Assembly: GCF_029968035.1 (NCBI RefSeq)
Contig: NZ_JASCIQ010000036.1
Span: 26,876 to 90,875 of the forward strand
Length of the DNA stretch: 64,000 nucleotides
DNA from: Streptomyces cavernicola
GTDB taxonomy: Bacteria; Actinomycetota; Actinomycetes; Streptomycetales; Streptomycetaceae
Direction of reading: 5' to 3'
Below the pieces are notes generated by a model. That model saw only the letters and a program-made list of their open reading frames with translations. It was not told the origin of the DNA and searched no databases. Every line of letters starts with the position of its first letter. Within the stretch, counting starts at the first letter, position 1. Shown piece after piece: positions 8,888 through 16,917 of the stretch. The translations under genes were made by a program, and so were the position numbers.

Positions 8888-11614
8888 GTGCAGCCCCCCA
8901 AGGACGAGCGCACCCCTGACACGCCGTCGCGCCCGGACACCGACGGCCCGCGCGAGCAGCACGGCCCGGACGAGCATGCGCCGGGCACGGCCCCCACGCC
9001 GCACGGCGCCACCGCTTCCACCGGCCCCGGGGACGAGGTCGAGGGCGACGAACCGTTGCTGCCCGCGCGCGTGCACCGGCCGTCCGACCTCATGCGGACG
9101 CTGGTCGGGATCCTGGCCGTGGTGCTCGTGCTCTCGATCGCGGCCTTCGCGCACGGCACGACGTCCGGCCTCGAACAGGACATCAGCAAGGGCACCGACC
9201 AGGCGCCCGATCTGCTGATCAAGTTCGCCGGGCTGAGCGCGTCCATCGCGGTGCTGCTCGTGCCGGTGGCCTTCGCGATCGAGCGGCTCATCAAACGCGA
9301 CGGGCTGCGCATCGCCGACGGTGTGCTCGCCGCCGTGCTCGCGCACGGGGTGACGCTCGCCACCGACCTGTGGGTGGCGAAGGCCGCACCCGACTCGATC
9401 CAGGACGCCCTGACGCGGCCGCTCATGGAGGACCCGGGCGCCCTGACCGACCCGGTGCACGGCTACCTCGCGCCGGTCATCGCGTACATGACGGCCGTCG
9501 GGATGTCCCGCAGACCGCGCTGGCGCGTGGTGCTGTGGACGGTGCTGCTGCTCGACGCGCTCTCGATGCTCGTCGCCGGGTTCACCACCCCGTTCTCGAT
9601 CATCCTGACCGTCCTGATCGGCTGGACCGTCGCGTACGGAACGCTCTACGCGGTCGGCTCCCCCAACGTCCGGCCCACCGGGCAGACGCTGCTCGCCGGC
9701 CTGCGGCACGTGGGGTTCCGGCCGGTCAGCGCCGCGCGAGCGGAGGACGCGCCGGAGGCGGCCGACGGCGGGGACCGAGGCCGCCGCTACTTCGTCACCC
9801 TGGAGGACGGCGCTCCGCTCGACGTGACCGTCGTCGACCGGGAGCAGCAGGCGCAGGGCTTCTTCTACCGCGTGTGGCGCCGGCTCACGCTGCGCGGCAT
9901 CACCACCCGCCGCAGCCTGCAGTCGCTGCGCCAGGCCCTGGAACAGGAAGCGCTGCTCTCGTACGCGGCGATCGCGGCCGGCGCCAACGCGCCGAAGCTG
10001 ATCGCCACATCCGAGCTCGGTCCCGACGCGGTGATGCTCGTCTACGAGCACATCGGCGGGCGCTCCCTGGACGCGCTGAGCGACGACGAGATCACCGACG
10101 CGCTGATGCGGGACACCTGGCTGCAGGTGCAGGCGCTGCAGTCGCGGCGGCTCGCGCACCGGCGGCTCGCCGGCGACGCGATCCTGGTGGATCGTTCCGG
10201 CAAGGTGATCATCACGGATCTGCGGGGCGGCGAGATCGCGGCCGGCGAGCTGGTCCTGCGGATGGACATCGCGCAGCTGCTCACCACGTTCGGCCTGCGC
10301 ACCGGCGCGGAGCGCGCGGTGGACGCGGCGGTCGACGTGCTCGGGCCCGACGCGGTCGCCGACTGCCTGCCGCTGCTCCAGCCGATCGCACTGACCCGGT
10401 CGACGCGCGCCACACTCCGCAAGCTCGGCCGGGAGCGGTCGCAGCGCGAGCGCGAGGCGGTCCTGGAGGCGTCCCGCAAGTCCCGGCAGATCCGCGAGGA
10501 GAGCGGCGGCGCCAAGGCCGGGGCGTCCGACCGCAAGGCGGCCAAGGACCACAAGCAGGCGGAGAAGCGGGCCCTGGACGAGGCGCTCGACGTGGCCCGC
10601 GAGGAGGACCTGCTCACCCAGATCCGGCACCAGGTGCTGCGGATCAGGCCGCAGGCGCCGGTCGAGCCCGCGCAGCTGGAACGGATCAAGCCGCGCACCC
10701 TGATCAGTTTCATCGCCGGCGCGATCGGTGCGTACTTCCTGCTCTCGCAGCTCACCGGCATCGACTTCGCGAAGCTCTTCGAAGAGGCCAAGTGGGGCTG
10801 GGTGCTCGCCGCGGTGGCGTTCTCAGCGCTCAGCTATGTGGCGGCGGCGATGTCGCTGCTCGGCTTCGTGCCGGAGCGGGTGCCGTTCCTGCGGACGGTG
10901 GCGGCGCAGGTCGCCGGGTCGTTCGTGAAGATCGTGGCCCCTGCGGCGGTCGGCGGCGTGGCGCTCAACACCCGGTTCCTGCAGCGGGCCGGGGTGCGCT
11001 CCGGGCTCGCGGTGGCCTCGGTGGGCGCCTCGCAGCTCTTCGGTCTCGGCTCGCACATCCTGCTGCTGCTGACCATGGGCTATCTGACGGGTACGGAGAA
11101 GACGCCGGAGCTGACGCCGTCCCGTACGGTCATCGCCGGGCTTTTGACCGTCGCGGTGCTCGTGCTCGTGGTGACGGCCATCCCGTTCCTGCGGCAGTTC
11201 GTGGCGACGCGGCTGCGGTCGCTTTTCGCGGGTGTCGTGCCGCGCATGCTGGACGTGCTGCAGCGGCCGCAGAAGCTGCTCACCGGCATCGGCGGCATGC
11301 TGCTCCTCACCGCGATGTTCGTGCTCTGCCTGGACGCGTCGGTACGGGCCTTCTCCACCGACGAGACGGTCTCGCTGAGCCTGGCCAGCGTCGCCGTGGT
11401 GTTCCTCGCGGGCAACGCGCTGGGTTCGGCGGCACCGACGCCGGGCGGTGTGGGCGCGGTCGAGGCGACGCTCACCTTCGGTCTGGTCGCGATCGGGCTG
11501 CCCAAGGAGGTCGCGGCGCCGGCGGTGCTGTTGTATCGGTTGCTGACTTTGTGGTTGCCGGTGTTGCCGGGGTGGCTGTGCTTCAACCAACTCACGCGCA
11601 AGGGCGCCCTCTGA
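8888..11614 (+). CDS. Large membrane protein: pseudokinase-like middle plus UPF0104/flippase-like C-terminal domain
   Basis: About 908 aa from GTG 8888, chosen because GGAGAAGGA ends 7 bases upstream; a GTG at 8849 in the same frame is the alternative. The first 65 residues are polar and disordered. Several membrane spans follow, then a soluble middle with a degenerate protein-kinase/aminoglycoside-phosphotransferase look (VMLVYEHIGGRSLDAL, LAHRRLAGDAILVDRSGKVIITDL). A charged coiled-coil-like stretch comes next, then about eight spans typical of lysylphosphatidylglycerol synthase TM/UPF0104 proteins, with GSAAPTPGGVGAVEA as the signature. Members of that family move or modify lipid-linked substrates. 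The invariant kinase catalytic Asp is not obvious, hence the pseudokinase wording. Monocistronic; substrate unknown. Confidence 0.82.
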   Translation: MQPPKDERTPDTPSRPDTDGPREQHGPDEHAPGTAPTPHGATASTGPGDEVEGDEPLLPARVHRPSDLMRTLVGILAVVLVLSIAAFAHGTTSGLEQDISKGTDQAPDLLIKFAGLSASIAVLLVPVAFAIERLIKRDGLRIADGVLAAVLAHGVTLATDLWVAKAAPDSIQDALTRPLMEDPGALTDPVHGYLAPVIAYMTAVGMSRRPRWRVVLWTVLLLDALSMLVAGFTTPFSIILTVLIGWTVAYGTLYAVGSPNVRPTGQTLLAGLRHVGFRPVSAARAEDAPEAADGGDRGRRYFVTLEDGAPLDVTVVDREQQAQGFFYRVWRRLTLRGITTRRSLQSLRQALEQEALLSYAAIAAGANAPKLIATSELGPDAVMLVYEHIGGRSLDALSDDEITDALMRDTWLQVQALQSRRLAHRRLAGDAILVDRSGKVIITDLRGGEIAAGELVLRMDIAQLLTTFGLRTGAERAVDAAVDVLGPDAVADCLPLLQPIALTRSTRATLRKLGRERSQREREAVLEASRKSRQIREESGGAKAGASDRKAAKDHKQAEKRALDEALDVAREEDLLTQIRHQVLRIRPQAPVEPAQLERIKPRTLISFIAGAIGAYFLLSQLTGIDFAKLFEEAKWGWVLAAVAFSALSYVAAAMSLLGFVPERVPFLRTVAAQVAGSFVKIVAPAAVGGVALNTRFLQRAGVRSGLAVASVGASQLFGLGSHILLLLTMGYLTGTEKTPELTPSRTVIAGLLTVAVLVLVVTAIPFLRQFVATRLRSLFAGVVPRMLDVLQRPQKLLTGIGGMLLLTAMFVLCLDASVRAFSTDETVSLSLASVAVVFLAGNALGSAAPTPGGVGAVEATLTFGLVAIGLPKEVAAPAVLLYRLLTLWLPVLPGWLCFNQLTRKGAL

Positions 11615-11626
11615 GGCTGGTTGCCC

Positions 11627-11712
11627 TCGATCGCCCTGCGGGCTCGTCCTCAAACTCCCCCAGCTACCGCTGGGAGGTGCCCCCAGGACGGGCTGGATTT
11701 GGCCCCCACTTC
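11627..11712. repeat. Streptomyces intergenic repeat with a second palindrome inserted
   Basis: Contains the family sequence GATCGCCCTGCGGGCTCGTC followed by the end motif GGACGGGCTGG, in the same orientation as the copy at 43128-43310 and inverted relative to the copies near 20118 and 31751. Between the two parts lies a roughly 30-base palindrome-like element, CTCCCCCAGC, a short loop, then GCTGGGAGGTGCCCCCA, which is absent from the 43-kb copy. Confidence 0.8.
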
Positions 11713-11831
11713 TTGAGCGCCGGAGGCGGGCGGGCTGGATTCGGCGGTTCCTACATTATGGACCGCACCTGCTAGGAGCTTCACCCGATCTTCCTTGCAG
11801 ATGCCGCCCCACCCTGCCTACATTGCCGCAC

Positions 11832-12227
11832 ATGCGGTCCTACACCACTCAACAGGCAGCGCGGTTGCTCGGCGTCAGTACGGACACCGTGCGGCGGTGG
11901 GCCGATGCCGGGCGGGTGCCCACGCGGCGGGACGAAGGGGGCAGGCGGCTCGTCGACGGGGCCGATCTCGCCGCGTTCGCCGTGGAACTCGGGCAGCAGT
12001 CCGGGGACGCCGGCGAGGAGTCGTACACGACCGCGCGCAACGCCTTTCCCGGGATCATCACGGCCGTGAAGCTCGGCGACGTCGCCGCGCAGGTCGAGAT
12101 CCAGGCCGGACCGCACCGGCTCGTCTCCCTGCTGACCCGCGAGGCCGTCGAGGAGCTCGGCCTCGAGGTCGGGATGGAGGCGGTGGCCCGGGTGAAGTCG
12201 ACCAACGTCCATATCGACCGTGCCTGA
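11832..12227 (+). CDS. HTH-Mop (TOBE) protein, molybdate-responsive
   Basis: 131 aa from ATG 11832. Residues about 1-45 are a MerR/excisionase-type winged helix (YTTQQAARLLGVSTDTVRRWADAG), and residues about 65-130 form one Mop/TOBE domain (ARNAFPGIITAVKLGDVAAQVEI ending in VKSTNVHID), the fold that binds molybdate or tungstate as an oligomer. The combination suggests a cytosolic molybdate sensor or storage protein that can bind DNA. It lies 46 bp upstream of modA on the same strand and probably leads the operon, so autoregulation of the transporter genes is the obvious hypothesis. Domain calls are firm; the direction of regulation is inferred. Confidence 0.88.
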   Translation: MRSYTTQQAARLLGVSTDTVRRWADAGRVPTRRDEGGRRLVDGADLAAFAVELGQQSGDAGEESYTTARNAFPGIITAVKLGDVAAQVEIQAGPHRLVSLLTREAVEELGLEVGMEAVARVKSTNVHIDRA

Positions 12228-12273
12228 ACCGAGCGGCGAAGCCTCGGGTTCGGGTCCAGAACGGGGTTCTCCC

Positions 12274-13089
12274 ATGCAGAGCCGGCCCAGCCTCCGCCAT
12301 GCCCGCCGTGCCCGCAGTGTCCGCCGCACCGCGCCCGCCGCGCTCGCCGCCGCACTGCTCGTGCCGCTCGCCGCGGCCTGCGGCGGTACGGGCGGCGGAT
12401 CGGGGGCTGCGGACGACGGCGGGAAGACCACGCTGACCGTGCTCGCCGCGTCCTCCCTGACCGATGTGTTCGAGGCGGCGGGGGCCGCGTACGAGAAGGA
12501 GCACCCCGGCACGAAGGTCGCGTTCTCGTTCGCGGGCTCGCAGGAGCTGGCCGCGCAGGTGCGCCAGGGTGCGCCCGCCGACGCCCTTGTGACCGCCGAC
12601 ACGAAGACCATGGCCGGGCTGAAGGCCGAGGTCGGCAAGCCCACCGTGATCGCCGAGAACCGCCTCACCATCGCCACCGGCAAGGGCAACCCGAAGAAGG
12701 TCACGGGCCTCGACGACCTGGCGCGCGAGGACCTGAAGGTCGTACTCGCCGCGCCGGAGGTGCCGGTCGGGCGGTACAGCGAGCAGATCCTCGACGAACA
12801 GGGCGTACGGGTGCACCCGGTGTCGCAGGAACCGAACGTGCGCGCCGTGCTCAGCAAGGTCGAGCTCGGCGAGGCGGACGCGGGGCTCGTGTACATCACG
12901 GATGCCGCGGCCGCCCGTGGCAAGGTCGACACCGTGACCGTCCCGGACCGGCAGAACGCCGTCGCCTCGTACCCGGCCGCCGCCCTGAAGGACTCCGCGC
13001 ACGCGGACGCCGCCAAGGACTTCGTGAGCTGGCTGTCGTCCGCGAAGGCGCAGAAGCTGCTGCGCGACGCCGGGTTCCAGAAGCCGTGA
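12274..13089 (+). CDS. modA: Molybdate ABC transporter substrate-binding lipoprotein ModA
   Basis: Captures molybdate (and probably tungstate) outside the cell. 271 aa from ATG 12274; an in-frame GTG at 12220 overlapping the previous stop is possible. Twin basic residues, a hydrophobic run and the lipobox LAAAC (residues 32-36) make it a lipoprotein. The mature chain starts with TLTVLAASSLTDVFEAAG, the usual ModA oxyanion-binding beginning, and keeps SFAGSQELAAQVRQGAPADALVTAD. The C-terminus ends FVSWLSSAKAQKLLRDAGF, as in periplasmic ModA. Its stop overlaps the start of the fused permease-ATPase gene (GTGA), so the two are translationally coupled. Confidence 0.95.
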   Translation: MQSRPSLRHARRARSVRRTAPAALAAALLVPLAAACGGTGGGSGAADDGGKTTLTVLAASSLTDVFEAAGAAYEKEHPGTKVAFSFAGSQELAAQVRQGAPADALVTADTKTMAGLKAEVGKPTVIAENRLTIATGKGNPKKVTGLDDLAREDLKVVLAAPEVPVGRYSEQILDEQGVRVHPVSQEPNVRAVLSKVELGEADAGLVYITDAAAARGKVDTVTVPDRQNAVASYPAAALKDSAHADAAKDFVSWLSSAKAQKLLRDAGFQKP

Positions 13090-15146
13090 CGGCGCTCCCC
13101 GACAGCACCGCGAGGAAGCGGCGCGGGCCGTCGCCGCGCGGCCGGGTGCCGTGGGCGCTGGCCCTGCCGGGCGTCGTCGCGGTCGTGTTCCTGCTCCTTC
13201 CGCTCGCGGGCGTGCTCGCGGGCGCGCCGTGGCGGACGCTGCCCGACCGGCTGACCGCGCCCGCGGTGACCGAGGCGCTGGGGCTCTCCTTGGCGGTTTC
13301 GGGGTGGGCGCTGCTCCTCTCGCTCGTCCTCGGGGTGCCGCTGGCGTGGCTCCTGGCGCGCGTGGAGTTTCCCGGCAAGGCGCTCGTGCGGTGCCTGGTG
13401 ATGCTGCCGATGGTGCTGCCGCCGACGGTCGCCGGGGTGGCGCTCCTGGAGGGGTACGGGCGGCGCGGGCTGCTCGGCCCGTGGCTCGACGGGCTCGGCG
13501 TGACGCTGCCGTTCTCGACGGCCGGGGCGGTCGTGTCCTCCGCGTTCGTGTCGATGCCGTTCCTGGTGATCAGCCTGGAGGGCGCGCTCGCTGGGCTGCA
13601 CCGGCGGTACGAGGAGACCGCGCTGTCGCTGGGCGCGGGGCCGCTGCGGACGTTCTTCACGGTGACCGTGCCGATGGTCGCGCCGGGCCTGGTCGCGGGC
13701 GCGGCGCTGTCCTGGGCGCGTGCGCTGGGCGAGTTCGGGGCGACGATCACGTTCGCGGGAAACCTCCCGGGCACGACGCAGACGCTGCCGCTCCAGGTGT
13801 ACCTGCTCCTGCAGAACGACCCGGACGGGGCCGTGGCGGTCTCCCTCCTGCTGCTCGTGGTGGCGACGGCGGTGCTCGTCGCGCTGCGCGGCCGCTGGCT
13901 CGGCGGAGGCGCGGGCGGCGGCCACGCCAGGAGGCCGGACCGCGCCGGCGACGGGGCGGGCGCCGTGCCCCACACGCGCGGTGCGGCGGACACGGCGGAC
14001 ACGGCCAACACGGCGGCGGCCGAGTACCGCGAACCCGCGGGCCCCGCAGAGCACCCGGATCCCGCCGGGAAAACGGGCACTGCACAGCCGCCCGCCGCCT
14101 GGCCCCTGACCGCCGAAGTGGCCGGCTACACGCGTGTGCGCCTCGACGCCTCCCCCGGCACCACGATCGCCGTCGTCGGCCCGAACGGCGCCGGCAAGAC
14201 GACCCTGCTGCGGGCCCTGCTCGGCCTCACCCCGCGCGCGTGGACCGACAGTCTGCGGCTCGGCGCGCTCGACGTCGGCGAGCTGCCCGTGCACCGGCGC
14301 GGGATCGCCTGGGTGCCGCAGGACGGGGCGCTGTTCCCGCATCTGACGGCCCTGTCCAACACCGCGTACGGGCTGCGCGCCCAGGGCGTCGGCAAGCGGC
14401 ACGCGCGCGTGGCGGCGCAGGAGTGGCTCGACCGGCTCGGCGTCGGCCACCTCGCGCACCGCAGGCCGGGCCAGCTCTCCGGCGGCCAGGCCCAACGCGT
14501 GGCGTTGGCACGGGCGTTGGCTGCGCGGCCGCGACTGCTGCTCCTCGACGAGCCGCTCGCCGCCCTCGACCAGACGACCCGCGCGCGCGTGCGGCACGCC
14601 CTGCGCTCGCATCTGGCCGACTTCCCCGGGGTGTGCCTGATCGTCACGCACGACCCGGTCGAGGCGGTGTCGCTCGCCGACCGCGTCCTCGTACTGGAGG
14701 ACGGCCTTCCGGTGCAGTACGCGGAGCCGGCCGAGGTGGCCCGGCATCCGCGCTCGCCGTGGGTGGCCCGGATGCTGGGCCGCAACGCCTGGCCGGGCAC
14801 GGTGCGCGGCGGCGGGCTCGAACTCTCCGACGGGGCCCGCCTTGTGCTCGCCGAACCGGGCGACGACTCCCCCGCGCCCGCCGAGGGCTCGCCGGCCCTC
14901 GCGGTGGTCGGCCCGGAGGCGGTCTCCGTACACCGGGAGCGGCCGTCCGGCTCCCCACGCAACGTGTGGGAGGGCACGGTCCGCGAACTGACCGCGCACG
15001 GCGGCCGGTTGCGGGTCCTCGTCGACGCGGCCCCGGAGGTCGTCGCCGAGGTCACGGCGGCCGCGGCGGCGGAGCTGGGGCTTGCGGAGGGGGCGCGGGT
15101 GTGGCTGAGCGTGAAGGCCACGGAGATCACAGTGGTGGGGCTGTGA
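13086..15146 (+). CDS. modBC: Fused molybdate permease-ATPase (ModB-ModC)
   Basis: A single 686-aa chain joins the membrane and ATP-binding parts of the molybdate importer. Residues about 1-275 are the ModB permease, with five or more spans and the EAA loop (EETALSLGAGPLRTFFTVTVP). A 60-residue Ala/Thr/Asp-rich linker follows. From about 330 comes the ABC ATPase: Walker A GPNGAGKTT near 366, LSGGQ near 464, Walker B LLLLDEP near 485 and the switch His in VTHD. A Mop/TOBE domain closes the protein. In most bacteria modB and modC are separate genes. The start GTG overlaps the modA stop by four bases. No frame irregularity is visible at the junction. Confidence 0.93.
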   Translation: MTALPDSTARKRRGPSPRGRVPWALALPGVVAVVFLLLPLAGVLAGAPWRTLPDRLTAPAVTEALGLSLAVSGWALLLSLVLGVPLAWLLARVEFPGKALVRCLVMLPMVLPPTVAGVALLEGYGRRGLLGPWLDGLGVTLPFSTAGAVVSSAFVSMPFLVISLEGALAGLHRRYEETALSLGAGPLRTFFTVTVPMVAPGLVAGAALSWARALGEFGATITFAGNLPGTTQTLPLQVYLLLQNDPDGAVAVSLLLLVVATAVLVALRGRWLGGGAGGGHARRPDRAGDGAGAVPHTRGAADTADTANTAAAEYREPAGPAEHPDPAGKTGTAQPPAAWPLTAEVAGYTRVRLDASPGTTIAVVGPNGAGKTTLLRALLGLTPRAWTDSLRLGALDVGELPVHRRGIAWVPQDGALFPHLTALSNTAYGLRAQGVGKRHARVAAQEWLDRLGVGHLAHRRPGQLSGGQAQRVALARALAARPRLLLLDEPLAALDQTTRARVRHALRSHLADFPGVCLIVTHDPVEAVSLADRVLVLEDGLPVQYAEPAEVARHPRSPWVARMLGRNAWPGTVRGGGLELSDGARLVLAEPGDDSPAPAEGSPALAVVGPEAVSVHRERPSGSPRNVWEGTVRELTAHGGRLRVLVDAAPEVVAEVTAAAAAELGLAEGARVWLSVKATEITVVGL

Positions 15147-15251
15147 GCGGCCCGTCCCGCCCTTGCGGCGCCGTACGGGCGCGACGGCGGTAGCTCACCT
15201 GTACGGCCCGCGCCGAGAGCGCGCCCTGAGCCCCCGGCGCAGGATGGTGCC

Positions 15252-16796
15252 ATGCCTAACCGTCCCGCCCGTACGCGTGCCGCCGCTCTCTCCGTAGCCC
15301 TGCTGACCGCCGCGCTCGCCGCGGGCTGCGGGGACGGCGCAGACGCCGAGGACCTCCCGTCGCAGAAGCTGTCCTGGAAGGACTGCCCGGTGCCGTCGGC
15401 CGAACAGGGCGGCGGCGAGTCCCCCTCCCCGCTGCCCGGCGGGACCGACTGGCAGTGCGCCACCATGAAGGCGCCGCTCGACTGGGACGAGCCGGACGGC
15501 GAGACCATCGACATCACCCTCATCAGGGCCGAGTCCTCCGGCGACGACGAGAAGCGGATCGGCTCGCTGATCTTCAACTTCGGCGGCCCCGGCGGCTCGG
15601 GCGTCACGACGCTGCCCGCCTTCGGCGAGGAGTACGCGAAGCTCCGCACCCGCTACGACCTGGTCAGCTTCGACCCGCGCGGCGTCGGCCGCAGCGCCCC
15701 CGTGACCTGCCGTACGGACAAGCAGCTGGACGCCTACTACCAGCAGGACGCTTCCCCTGACGACACCGCGGAGGAGAAGGCGTACGTCGACGAGGTGAAG
15801 GGCTTCAACGGCGACTGTGAGGAGAAGTCGGGCAAGGTGCTTCCGCATGTGGCGACCACCGACGCCGCCCGCGACATGGACCTGATGCGCCAGGTCCTCG
15901 GCGACAAAAAGCTGCACTACTTCGGCATCTCGTACGGCACCGAACTCGGCGGTGTCTACGCCCACTTGTTCCCGAAAAACGTCGGACGCGCGGTGTTCGA
16001 CGCCGTGGTCGACCCCACCCAGAACGCGGAGCAGGGCTCGCTCGGCCAGGCCAAGGGGTTCCAGCTGGCCCTGGAGAACTACGCGAAGGACTGCACGTCG
16101 AAGGAGGAGGAGTGCCCCGTCGGCGACACTCCCGAGGACGTGCAGGCGCGGATCGCGAAGCTCCTCAAGGAGCTTGAGGCGAAGCCGCTGCCGGGCCTCG
16201 GCCCGCGCAAGCTGACGCAGACCGCGGCGACCAACGGCATCGCGCAGTCGCTGTACTCGAAGGACTTCTGGGAGTACCTGACGGAGGGCCTGGAGCAGGC
16301 GTACAGCGGGGACGGCCAGGTCCTGATGGCGCTCTCCGACTCGATGAACGGCCGCAGCCCCGACGGCACGTACAGCAACATCGGCGCCGCCAATATCGCC
16401 ATCAACTGCGCCGACGACAAGCCCCGTTACACATTGGCCGACGTGAAGGCGAAGCTCCCCGAGTTCCGCAAGGCCTCCCCGCTCTTCGGCGACTTCCTGG
16501 CCTGGGGCATGGTCGGCTGCACGGACTGGGCGGTCAAGGGCGCCGCCGACCACCCGAACGTGAGCGCCGAGGGCTCGGCCCCGATCGTCGTCGTCGGCAA
16601 CACGGGCGACCCGGCGACGCCGTACGAGGGCACGCGCAAGATGGTCGACGCGCTCGGCAAGGGCGTCGGCGTGGAGGTCACGTACAAGGGGCAGGGGCAC
16701 GGCGCGTACGACAGCGGCGACCGGTGCGTGCGGCGGGCGGTCGACGGCTATCTGCTCGACGGCAGGAGCCCGAAGTCGGGCACGGTCTGCCCCTGA
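15252..16796 (+). CDS. Lipoprotein alpha/beta hydrolase, tripeptidyl-aminopeptidase type (paralogue 1)
   Basis: Exported serine hydrolase of 514 aa with lipobox LAAGC (residues 22-26). The family (Streptomyces Tap/SlpD/SlpE type) removes short peptides from protein N-termini outside the cell. It shows the oxyanion region FNFGGPGGSG, the nucleophile elbow GISYGTELGG, the acid in NTGDPATPYEG and the base in KGQGHGAYDSGDRCV. The order and the disulfide-like cysteines are those of the C-terminal TAP-like domain. First of three consecutive paralogues on the same strand with intervening gaps of 121 and 81 bp. Actual substrate preference cannot be read from sequence; general peptidase assignment is good. 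Confidence 0.9.
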   Translation: MPNRPARTRAAALSVALLTAALAAGCGDGADAEDLPSQKLSWKDCPVPSAEQGGGESPSPLPGGTDWQCATMKAPLDWDEPDGETIDITLIRAESSGDDEKRIGSLIFNFGGPGGSGVTTLPAFGEEYAKLRTRYDLVSFDPRGVGRSAPVTCRTDKQLDAYYQQDASPDDTAEEKAYVDEVKGFNGDCEEKSGKVLPHVATTDAARDMDLMRQVLGDKKLHYFGISYGTELGGVYAHLFPKNVGRAVFDAVVDPTQNAEQGSLGQAKGFQLALENYAKDCTSKEEECPVGDTPEDVQARIAKLLKELEAKPLPGLGPRKLTQTAATNGIAQSLYSKDFWEYLTEGLEQAYSGDGQVLMALSDSMNGRSPDGTYSNIGAANIAINCADDKPRYTLADVKAKLPEFRKASPLFGDFLAWGMVGCTDWAVKGAADHPNVSAEGSAPIVVVGNTGDPATPYEGTRKMVDALGKGVGVEVTYKGQGHGAYDSGDRCVRRAVDGYLLDGRSPKSGTVCP

Positions 16797-16806
16797 ACCC
16801 GCCGTT

Positions 16807-16843
16807 CCGGGGGCGCGTCCGCCCCTCGGGCGCACGCCCCCGG
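16807..16843 (+). terminator. Putative hairpin terminator after paralogue 1
   Basis: CCGGGGGCG pairs with CGCCCCCGG across a GC-rich loop directly after the stop codon. There is no U-tract, as usual in Streptomyces. Confidence 0.55.
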
Positions 16844-16917
16844 CGTTGTCCGAGGCCGCCTCTACGATGACAGGACGATTTCCCAGGGGGGAATTCGTTT
16901 GCGAGGGGAAGCCGTCC

